From Funneliformis mosseae (taxonomy: Eukaryota > Glomeromycota > Glomeromycetes > Glomerales > Glomeraceae): a stretch of 18,168 nt of DNA. Of the stretch, positions 9,295-16,406 are shown one piece after another (positions within the stretch are counted from its first letter, which is position 1; every line of letters starts with the position of its first letter). The notes beneath the pieces were generated by a model. That model saw only the letters and a program-made list of their open reading frames with translations, did no database searches and was not told the origin of the DNA. A program made the translations under genes and the position numbers. The stretch spans positions 1-18,168 of the forward strand of contig CAJVPP010001720.1 of NCBI GenBank assembly GCA_910592005.1, written 5' to 3'.

Positions 9295-10116
9295 TCAACT
9301 ATTTTGCCAATCCTTCAAAGGTTTATCCCATCTAAATCTAATTGATAAGGGGTCATCAGATGGTCTTCGGATATCAATAACCACAAAGTGCTTTTTTATT
9401 ACCTCATAAATTTTTTTTGCTAGAGATTCATAATCATCATGTGTATCTTTAAGAATTCGCTTTATACTATCTAAAGTTTCACATCTACGATGCAATGAAA
9501 TGTATTTAAGATTTCCGCGTATATTTAGATGGATTTCATAGAAACGCTGGGCAATATAAATTGAGCTAATTCCTTCATGCCTGCCTGACCTAAAGAAAGG
9601 AACGATTTTTAGTTGAGTTGCCAGAGGTTTACCGGTAAGGTCATCAAAGACTATAATAGTAAATCGACCAGTTCTTTTGAAAGACGAAATATCAGGTAGT
9701 TCTTCAGGCGTGATTAGTTTGAATCTCACATTTTCGTACCAAGGAGCTTGCTTATCCATGGCTATAAATTTATAAAAACATTGTACTGCTTCCCATAACT
9801 CTTCATCTTGGTGTTGCGTAACAACAATTAGATCATCACACAGAATATACCTTTCACCAAAATTTTTGCTCCCGCCTTTTGGTATTTTATGACCACGTTT
9901 TTCACCAGACATTCACGGATATATTTTTAGATATTTAGTTCCTAGAAGCAGATGTACTATCATCTTTGTCTTTCCTGACTCAGAGATGCCCGCAACTCCT
10001 AGTCTAAATGGATGTTTAGGAGTGAATGGATTCTGTTTTTTCAAAGATACAGTTTCATCTAATTTGTATAGCTCGTAATACTCCATAGTTTTTGAAAAGT
10101 TAGGATACTTATTCAC
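9295..10116 (-). pseudogene. A32/FtsK-HerA-type DNA-packaging ATPase, split by TGA
   Basis: A 273-codon frame from ATG 10116 to 9295, with an in-frame TGA at 9913-9915 immediately followed by ATG. It has a P-loop GISESGKT (9967-9990, residues 43-50), a Walker B TIIVFDDL (9637-9660, residues 153-160), and a downstream segment RSGRHEGISSIYIAQRFYE followed by NIRGN. That segment matches the characteristic post-Walker B region of poxvirus A32-like ATPases, which is shared by Polintons, virophages and NCLDVs. In these viruses the enzyme pumps genomic DNA into preformed capsids. Its size fits the family (about 250-300 residues). The TGA lies between Walker A and Walker B, so neither half alone would be an ATPase. 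The gene is divergent from the integrase (31 bp between start codons) and convergent with the membrane coiled-coil gene (27 bp between stops). Confidence 0.8.
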
Positions 10117-10147
10117 AATTCTAAATTGCTATTTAATAAATCGAAAT
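10117..10147. promoter_or_regulatory. 31-bp divergent start region between ATPase and integrase
   Basis: Only 31 bases separate the two divergent ATG codons. The interval is AT-rich and includes TATTTAATAAATC. Core promoter elements for each gene must overlap the other gene's 5' end, or the leaders are extremely short. Such packing is usual for DNA viruses and Polintons but not for fungal nuclear genes. Confidence 0.4.
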
Positions 10148-11257
10148 ATGCCTGCTCTACTCCCATTGATTCCTATAATACAAATAGATTTGGGTGAAGC
10201 TCGAGATTTAGATGTTGGTATTGCCTTACAGAAGATATATTACCAGCCTGTTGGCTACCAGAGAAATGCGAAAAAATTACATAAGGCCTCTTTGGATGCT
10301 GACTATGATTTTAGTCTAGACAAAGTAAGAGATTGGCTCGAAAGACAGGTAGTACATCAGATTCATAAGCCTTAGCCAAAGTATATTCCTTGGGCAAGTT
10401 TTTGCTCTATTACTTCTCCCAATGAAGTTCACCAGGCAGATGTTCTCTATATGCCTTATGACAAGATAGGTCAGATTACATATCTTTTTTACCTCAATAT
10501 TGTAGACGTAGCTTCGAGATATAAAGTATCCATCCCTATTAGTGCATATAGTGTCAAGAATAGGCAAGGGATCTTAACTTCAAAGACTATTGCTAGAGCG
10601 CTTAAGGAGAAATATGATGATCTTGCGTGTCCACTTGTATGGCCGTTATTATTGATTTCAGATAAGGGTTCAGAGTTTAAAGGTAGTTGTGAGAAAATAT
10701 TAAAAGAGCATGGTACAAAATTCTAAAAGGCCAAATCTAAGCGCTCTGTAGCTATTGTTGAAAGATATAATAGGACCTTATGGGAGAGATGTGGTCTTCC
10801 TCAAGATACGTCCGATCAATTACTTCCTATTACTGAAAGATCTTGGACTTGGGTAAAAAATCTCCAATTAATTGTTGAAGATATTAATAATTCCCTAACC
10901 TGGCAAATTGGTATGGCTCCTGCTGTAGCAATAGGAAAAGAAAGTGTTATTGCTATGCCTTCCAAACTGCGTGATGGGCCTATGGGATATGATGAAGAGG
11001 AATTGGATTATAATATCTCGGTAAGATATTTGCTTGAACCTGGTGAGTTAGAGGGTGGGAGGCGTCGTGCTAGGGATATGAATTGGTCTCCCCAAGTTTA
11101 TTATATTCGAGATACTTTAGTGCAAAAAAATCAGCCTATCTTTTATTGGATATTAGATGATGAGGGCGTTGGCCCGAAAAGGTCTTTTGTGAGAGAGGAG
11201 CTTCAAATCGTTCCTCCTGATGTTGAGTATCCCCCTCAATGGGTCTTATCAAATTGA
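10148..11257 (+). pseudogene. Polinton/Maverick-type RVE integrase, two in-frame stops
   Basis: A 369-codon frame from ATG 10148 to TGA 11255-11257, interrupted by TAG 10373-10375 and TAA 10724-10726. The N-terminal part has LQKIYYQPVGYQ and VRDWLERQ. This resembles the linker/HTH region before the catalytic core of Polinton, adintovirus and Ginger integrases and replaces the HHCC zinc domain of LTR-element integrases. Catalytic acidic residues are visible: Asp98 (HQADVLYMPYD, 10439-10441), Asp172 (ISDKGSEF, 10661-10663) and Glu205 (IVERYNR, 10760-10762), giving D,D-32-E. The C-terminal ~100 residues (NWSPQVYYIRD, ending with aromatic and Pro residues) look like an SH3/chromo-like DNA-binding tail. 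In this family the enzyme inserts linear DNA with terminal repeats. It is a stand-alone gene with its own start rather than a pol segment. All catalytic positions survive, so decay appears recent. Confidence 0.8.
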
Positions 11258-11632
11258 CGACAAGAAGTCTTCAGTTTCTTCATTAACCAGTTCTTCTGTA
11301 TTGAAATAATTCTTAGCTAATTTATAATATAACTTATATAGGTCTATAACAGCATTGAGAATTTTTGGATCTTTTCTATACCAAGATTTGTAGTCATCCA
11401 TGATTTGATGATACTTATCCTTAGTTAGGAATAATCTTTTTGCATTTTCTAGAAAAAATTCATCAGGGTCTTCTGCCTGACGCAATTTCTTGATTCTTTC
11501 TTTATAGCTTTGCATGAATTTGCCATCCTTTGGCTTTCTATAATAGATTCCTGCCTTGACGACATTTATTAATGCCTGCTCAATCTGCTGAGAGGTGGGC
11601 TTGGCTTCGGGTAATTGAATTTGTGTACTCAT
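11249..11632 (-). CDS. Unknown helical protein, 127 aa
   Basis: An intact 127-residue frame starting at ATG 11632, overlapping the 3' end of the integrase gene by 9 bp in convergent orientation. The composition is highly charged and Lys/Tyr-rich with predicted helices throughout (QIEQALINVVKAGIYYRKP; YKLYYKLAKNYFNTEELV). There is no signal peptide, membrane segment or cysteine motif. I do not recognise the family. It is placed between the integrase and a divergent partner that shares a palindromic promoter, and it lacks internal stops, so this end of the block has been better conserved or is younger. It could be a small virion or regulatory protein of the element; nothing in the sequence decides this. 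Confidence 0.6.
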   Translation of the reverse strand: MSTQIQLPEAKPTSQQIEQALINVVKAGIYYRKPKDGKFMQSYKERIKKLRQAEDPDEFFLENAKRLFLTKDKYHQIMDDYKSWYRKDPKILNAVIDLYKLYYKLAKNYFNTEELVNEETEDFLSSI

Positions 11633-11660
11633 TGTGTAATTAGTATATGTATTACTATAT

Positions 11661-11696
11661 TGTATAAATATTTATTCAATTAAAATTATTTATACA
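11661..11696. promoter_or_regulatory. Symmetric divergent promoter: inverted TATA boxes
   Basis: A perfect 10-bp inverted repeat TGTATAAATA (11661-11670) / TATTTATACA (11687-11696) with a 16-base spacer lies in the 72-bp gap between two divergent genes. Each arm contains a consensus TATA box, TATAAATA, one on each strand. The plus box ends 35 bases before ATG 11705 and the minus box ends 55 bases before ATG 11632. This would drive both flanking genes from one symmetric site. Confidence 0.6.
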
Positions 11697-11704
11697 ACTA
11701 TTAA

Positions 11705-12043
11705 ATGGATGAAGGTATTAAAGCAAAAGTGAAATTTATTTGTTATTATCTTCTTAATACTGGTGAAATTTGTGGCAGACGTAGTACTAGGCCTGAAGGT
11801 TGCCGATCACACTTCAAAGCTAAGATATGTCTGCCGTACTCTGTTTGCAGTAGACCCACAAAGATAGATAAGCCTGAAGGGATTGATAATGACCTATGTA
11901 ACTATTGTAATAAGAGCAATTATCAGATCCAGCATGTGAATATGCTTCGGGATAATAATAGTTTACTGGAAAATGAAAATGCTTTGATTCGAAGGGAAAT
12001 TGATGAATTGCTTCTAGAGCTATCAGCGAATAGAGCTGGTTAG
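11705..12043 (+). CDS. Cysteine-rich zinc-ribbon-like protein with coiled-coil tail, 112 aa
   Basis: An intact 112-residue protein. The N-terminal half has Cys13, Cys23, Cys33 and His36 in the order C-x9-C-x9-C-x2-H with a Gly three residues before Cys23 (NTGEICGRR...EGCRSH). This resembles small zinc-binding modules of the C...G-x-x-C...C-x-x-H type found in some nucleic-acid-binding proteins. Additional Cys42, Cys48 and a C65-x2-C68 pair could bind a second metal. Residues 76-112 (HVNMLRDNNSLLENENALIRR) are heptad-like and suggest dimerisation. A DNA- or RNA-binding accessory or regulatory protein of the element is likely but not proven. It is divergent from the 127-aa gene and shares its symmetric promoter. 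It is the last gene before the repeat field at 12044. Confidence 0.6.
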   Translation: MDEGIKAKVKFICYYLLNTGEICGRRSTRPEGCRSHFKAKICLPYSVCSRPTKIDKPEGIDNDLCNYCNKSNYQIQHVNMLRDNNSLLENENALIRREIDELLLELSANRAG

Positions 12044-12048
12044 ATTTA

Positions 12049-12931
12049 GAGGTTAGACTTAGAGGTGAGACTTAGTGGTGAACTTATCTTGTGTACATGC
12101 TCTGCTTCACTCCGTAGACTATGAACACTATTTGCTTTCTCTAGAGGTGACTTAAAGGTGAGACTTATTTTTTTTCACCTAGAGGTTAGACTTAATTATG
12201 TTCGCCTCTAGTGGTAGGACTTTGAGGTGGAACATATCTTGTGTATATGCTTCGCTCCGCAACATTGGCATTCATATTTGCCTCATATATTAGCATACTT
12301 TAGAATTGATGGTAGCATAGGGTCGAAAAAATATAGCATCCACATTCGCCCATTCACCCTAAAGGGCTGGCTCATATTCCTGCTATATTTTTTCTCCCAA
12401 CGGCATCTACATCGCCCTAAAGGACTTATGCTCCTGCCTGTTCTCAACTACCTATATATTGTATGCTATTAGGAGAATACTTTTTTCACCTAGAGGTTAG
12501 ACTTATTTATGTTTGCTCTAGAGGTGAGACTTGCCAAAGGTGCATTGCAGAGATGAGACTTAAATATGTTCGCCTCTAGTGGTGAGACTTTGTGGTGAGA
12601 CTTATTTGTTTTCATATCTTGTATACATGCTCTGCAAGCTTGTTAACATTATTTGGTATGACTTTGAGGTGATACTTAGAGGTGAGACTTATAGGTGTAA
12701 TTTTTTCGTATGACTTAGAGGTGAGACTTAGAGGTGAGACTTATTAGAGGTGTGACTTTTTTGTCCCAAGTTTTTTGAGGATGAATCGGTTTATAAATGG
12801 TTTCCTGTATATCGAAAAAAAAACTTATATACTAGAATTGATTCGATACTTCTTAGATTATGAATTTGATAACAGCTAAATCTCACCTCTATGAGGTAAG
12901 ACTTAGCATATGGATACCAAAGGTGAGACTT
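12049..12931 (+). repeat. Field of 12-bp repeats, consensus GAGGTGAGACTT (at least 19 copies)
   Basis: Copies, some with one or two changes, occur for example at 12049, 12062, 12144, 12155, 12183, 12492, 12679, 12718, 12731, 12747 and 12920, with pairs spaced exactly 13 bp apart at 12049/12062 and 12718/12731. Nearly all copies are in the same orientation. An inverted pair at 12878-12904 forms a hairpin (AAATCTCACCTC and GAGGTAAGACTT). Longer modules also recur: a segment with ATCTTGTGTACATGC is seen at 12086, 12236 and (as ATCTTGTATACATGC or close variants) 12616. I find no copies elsewhere in the window. Candidate roles are subterminal repeats bound by a transposase or integrase, or the body of a separate repetitive element. 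Spacers vary in length, so it is not a CRISPR array. Confidence 0.75.
12267..12470 (+). repeat. Degenerate ~66-bp tandem repeat, about three units
   Basis: Three related starts are visible at about 66-bp spacing: GGCATTCATATTTGCC (12267), AGCATCCACATTCGCC (12335) and GGCATCTACATCGCCC (12402). Units two and three also share CCTAAAGG followed by a CTCAT/ATGCTCCTGC-like segment. It sits inside the 12-bp repeat field and interrupts it. An open frame runs across it, but the composition and repetition argue against a gene. Confidence 0.4.
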
Positions 12932-13332
12932 AGTGACCCTTTGTTTTTATCAATGAATCAGCTTTAGAATTAATTCTAGAATATCATAAAAATTGGTATA
13001 TGTATTAGGCTTGTAAGGGTCGTACCGTCTCATATTTCGTCACTTTGTTCCTCAATATTCGACGGTACTCCCAAAGGCAAGCAGAATAGTATATTTTTTT
13101 GATATATTATTTAGGATTAAATCGGGCTAGAAAGGCTATAAAGATTGTTTTATTCTTGGTATCTGACGGGGTAATTTAATACCAAATTTGATACCAAATA
13201 TTATGATAGCGGGAAGAGTCTAAATTTGGGCTAGAGATTTAAATTTTATAGTGGATTTGTATAGCTAGAAGGGTTCAGAAATATAGCTGGGAAGCTTTTT
13301 GGAAATTCTGTCCTAGGACCCCCATAGTAGCT
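12932..13332. other. Non-coding spacer with one 8-bp inverted repeat
   Basis: There is no coding frame of protein-like character. It contains a perfect inverted repeat GTACCGTC (13022-13029) / GACGGTAC (13061-13068) and two copies of AATACCAAAT/GATACCAAAT near 13180-13200. These might be remnants of the left end of the pogo-like element that follows, but I could not match a terminal inverted repeat on its right side. Confidence 0.35.
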
Positions 13333-14832
13333 CTACTCACTTTCATTACTATCCTTTAGTTCAATTTCATCACTTTCTTCTGATTCACTTTCATTATAAT
13401 CTGAATCATTTTCATTACTATTTCTGTATCATTTTCGTTTCTTTCATCTTCAACTTTTCTTCTGAGATTTTTTCTATTTACCTTATTTTTTAATCTATTA
13501 AAATCAAAAATTAAAGCATTCTCTGTACTATCTGTAGTCACAACACTTGAATGATCGCCTAATCATATTAATGTCAATAGCATCCCAGCCTTCTTTTACC
13601 CATTTGACTACGAGTAAGTAGGATAGTCTTTTAATTTTTTCTAATGAGATATAGTCTTTAATAGCTTCACACATCCAGTTGTTATAAAGATTTCATACCT
13701 AATTTCAAAAATTAAAGGTTAATTTAATAAATTATTTAATTATTTAACTAATTACAGTAAATTAATTACCTTTGATTTAAAAGATTTATTCAGTGACATA
13801 TCAAGCGGTTGTAAGTGAAATATTAGGCCATCTGGGATAACTGCCAAATCAGTTCTTTTTTCACAAAATCATTGCTTTATTGCATCAGTTTTGTGTGCAG
13901 TAAAAGAATCTAATACCAAAGTGACTTTGAATTATTATCTCAATTTACACGTTTTGTCTAAATGTTTTCCACCTACTAGATCATCTTATTTTCATTCATC
14001 CAGCTTTCAGGATTAATACGAATTATCACATCATTAGGAAATTCTTCTTACAGAACTTTCTTGAGTTTAAAGATGATGACTGGTAGTAGTTTTGTCTCAT
14101 CAGCCATGTATGCTAAGATGACCGTAAATTTTGAACGTTCATGTCTAGTTGATAAAATTGAAATGGTTTGGTATTAGATTGCTTAATTATTGTGTTACTT
14201 GATAGGTTGAACGCTATTGGTGTTTCATCCATATTTCCTATTAAAGATAGTGAATAATCATACTCTTTTCTACGGTATAGAATATATGAAAGGAACTTAT
14301 ATTGTTATTCAATGTAATTTTCTGGAAGTCGTTAAACAACTGTTGTTCTCTTTCTATTAAGCAATTTATGCTAAAACATAAAGTCATCAACCCACTTTTG
14401 AGAAAATTTTGCATTTTTTATACCCGGATATTCAGCTTGATATGATGTTTTTTTAGCTAAAGAACGTACCTTGATTTAAATCATAAAACGAGTCACCATT
14501 TTTAATTATTTCTGAGATTTTTTAAACCATTCTACAAGTTCATTTTCAAGGTAAGGATATTTTAGACGTGAATCAGTATTTAATCTCTAAGTATAAGAAG
14601 TTGCATTTAAAAGTTTTTTTTATTTTTAATTTATTCATGAAGTTGTTTTGGCTCGATACTATATTTATTTGCTATTGAACATTTGCTGTGGCCATTTTCA
14701 TAATACATAATTACTATTAACTTCTCTCTTGCTGACTAGTGCCAATTCTTTCTTTCTGTAATTCTAACATGACGAGCTTTGAAATTTCCATGAACTATCT
14801 TATTATTATAAGTTTTTTTAAGACACTCTGAA
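13333..14832 (-). pseudogene. Decayed pogo/Tigger-like DDE transposase with introns
   Basis: Read right to left. An N-terminal psq-type HTH region (LIVIMYYENGHSKCSIANKY, near 14700) comes first. A CENP-B-type HTH follows (RLKYPYLENELVEWF, near 14550). The DDE_1 core then has MDETPIAFNL (14203-14232), VLDSFTAHKTDA (13881-13916) and QPLDMSLNKSFKSK (13770-13815), supplying the three acidic residues of the pogo D,D,D triad. An intron of about 80 bp (roughly 13696-13774, donor GTAATT, acceptor TTAG) separates FKSK from NLYNNWMCEAIK. The C-terminus ends in an acidic tail (13333-13440, one frame away from the preceding exon). There are many stops and frame changes, including a TGA directly after the intron where an Arg would be expected. 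In function it would have cut and pasted a TA-flanked transposon. It is inactive here. I recall this family as widespread in Rhizophagus. Confidence 0.7.
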
Positions 14833-15450
14833 ATTTTTTTTAGTATAGTAAAAGAAAATTGTTGAAGAGTAAAAAATGTGACAAGGTGATTGAAAATATA
14901 ATTTTAAGTGCATTTACATGTAATTTTATACATTGTTTCTCTCAATAAGAATAGCTAATTAAAGCATTTATTCTTTCAAATATTTCTAATTTAGTTACTA
15001 ACAAATGCAATATTATAATAAAAAGAGAATTTTAAGTGCTATTTACAGTTCTAGCAAATTCATTGTAAAATGAAAAGAAATCTGAGAATTTCATCAAAAA
15101 TATGGTATCGGTGGATTTAAACTGACATGAAGGTAAATGTAAAATTAATTTAAAAAATAATAAAATTTACATGTTTTTTTAATTTTATAGTTTGTTATAA
15201 TAAAAAAAAAGTTTTAGAACTTGGCAAATTTTATTATAAAATAAACATTAACAAATTTGAATTAATATGAAAGTGATTAAATTTTTTAATTTTATCATTT
15301 TTTTTTTGAGATCGGCTGTATACAGTTTTGTATTCCAATATGATATAATATCCTTGTGATAAAATACCCTCCCACCTAATATACCCTGTATCTTATAAAA
15401 TATCTACAGGTATGATTCAATTTTAAAATCGCTAAAATTGATACAGACCC
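14833..15450. other. AT-rich non-coding region with degenerate repeats
   Basis: About 600 bases of very AT-rich sequence with long A and T runs and stops in every frame. AATTTTAAGTGC occurs twice (near 14902 and 15029). Two related segments (TAGCAAATTCATTGTAAAAT near 15052 and GGCAAATTTTATTATAAAAT near 15222) suggest an old ~170-bp duplication. There is a perfect 10-bp palindrome CTGTATACAG at 15316-15325. It may be the 3' or terminal region of the pogo-like element or simply decayed spacer. Confidence 0.35.
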
Positions 15451-15458
15451 AGGGTACT
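15382..15458. repeat. Nested hairpin (MITE-like palindrome)
   Basis: The inner stem is perfect: TCAATTTTA and TAAAATTGA with a 7-base loop (15417-15441). The outer arms pair CCTGTATC (around 15384-15391) with GATACAG at about 15440-15446, and ACCC with GGGT further out (after a short interruption). The whole structure spans roughly 77 bases. It could be a small foldback element or the end of the neighbouring DNA transposon. Confidence 0.4.
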
Positions 15459-16376
15459 TTAAGTAGTGCTATACGGTACATCTGATTTGACAAATAAGGG
15501 AATATCATTGACTTTGATACATCTGCTTTTTTTAGCATTTATCCATTATTTTTTAGTGGATAGATCAGTGACCATAAACACAAAGTTGTGTTATATCTCC
15601 TGAACTTTTGTAATAGCATGTGTAAGTTGATCAAGAGTTTAGAAATAAATAAAGAATTTTCTTAATTTAGAATTATACAAAGTTTCTTGATAGCCAAGAA
15701 AGTTAACGAAAATCCTGTTAATAAAATTTCTTTTATCAGCAATAGATTTGTCAGTAATATTTACAGTATCATCAGATGCAAAAAACGTATTAGTGAGGTA
15801 ATAATATTAAAAGTAGTATCTTTTACATTAGTATTATATGATTGGTCAGAATCGTTTACATTATTTTTAACTTGGTCAGTCCAAGAGAGTTGTTTGTTCT
15901 TTTCTTTATCAGTAGAAGATATAGATGAAGATTAACTAATATTATTTGTTGTATTCTTTGCATGTATAGAATCATTTGTGCTAGATTCTTATAGTGAAGA
16001 GAGTGAAATTTTTTAGCGGAATCTATTTTCATTTTGTAGATTTCAGAGTTTTCAAAAACAAAGTTATTTTGAAAAGTAGTGGAAGTAGTTTGCATAGTAT
16101 TTGGTGTTGGTTAAGTGGTATCTGAAATTTCTATAACTGTTGAAGTAATATTAAATTTTGGAGTTTCTATAACTGTTGGGTAATATTGAGTTTTGGAGTT
16201 TCAATTTTTTGTTATTTTGTAATTTTAGTAATTATATTGTTATTTTTATTCTTTTTGTGCTTATTAGAGGATGAAGTACTAGGTTCTTTACTATTTTCTA
16301 AAGAGTTCAAAGTAGTTTTATTGTAAGGTTTAGGTTTTTTTCTGTATGTACTCTGTCTTCTAGTTGTTGAAGACAT
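15450..16376 (-). pseudogene. Decayed transposon-like gene, possibly LINE ORF1
   Basis: On the minus strand from ATG 16374-16376 the product begins MSSTTRRQSTYRKKPKPYNK, a basic Ser/Thr-rich start. It continues with a poly-Lys/Asn segment, an in-frame stop and Thr/Pro-rich repeats. After frame changes come FQNNFVFENSEIYKMK and AKKFHSLHYKNLAQMI (16095-15950), then QLSWTDQVKNNVNDSDQSYN, KRNFINRIFVNFLGYQ and FMVTDLSTKK (about 15570). A disordered basic N-terminus followed by a possibly RRM-like part would suit a non-LTR retrotransposon ORF1 (RNA-binding) protein, and the segment directly upstream on the same strand is a LINE 3' end. The identification is tentative. Multiple stops and frame changes make it non-functional. 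Confidence 0.4.
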
Positions 16377-16406
16377 TTGAAAGAGTTTTTTATTTTCTTA
16401 TAATTA

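Noticed and set aside
10316..10567. 83-codon minus-strand open frame
   Set aside because: It lies within the integrase catalytic core on the opposite strand.
3489..11257. Alternative genetic code with TGA as a sense codon
   Set aside because: TAA and TAG also interrupt the same genes, and several gene ends use TGA sensibly as stop (for example the integrase at 11255-11257 and the membrane protein at 9265-9267); decay by C-to-T change explains all three stop types.
4188..11257. A single LTR retrotransposon with gag, protease and integrase
   Set aside because: No reverse transcriptase is visible between protease and integrase, genes on both strands intervene, the integrase has its own start and no visible HHCC zinc domain, and I see no flanking LTRs.
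12227..12472. 81-codon plus-strand open frame
   Set aside because: It runs through the degenerate 66-bp tandem repeat and the 12-bp repeats, starts without a convincing promoter and has no recognisable motif.
12049..12931. CRISPR array
   Set aside because: Repeats are 12 bp, imperfect and irregularly spaced with tandem runs, in a eukaryotic context without cas-like genes.
13022..13068. GTACCGTC/GACGGTAC as a transposon terminal inverted repeat
   Set aside because: The arms are only 8 bp and 31 bases apart with no gene between them; no matching copy was found on the far side of the pogo-like gene.
15687..15935. 82-codon plus-strand open frame
   Set aside because: The minus strand here gives better protein-like sequence continuous in style with the ORF1-like pseudogene; the plus frame is its shadow.
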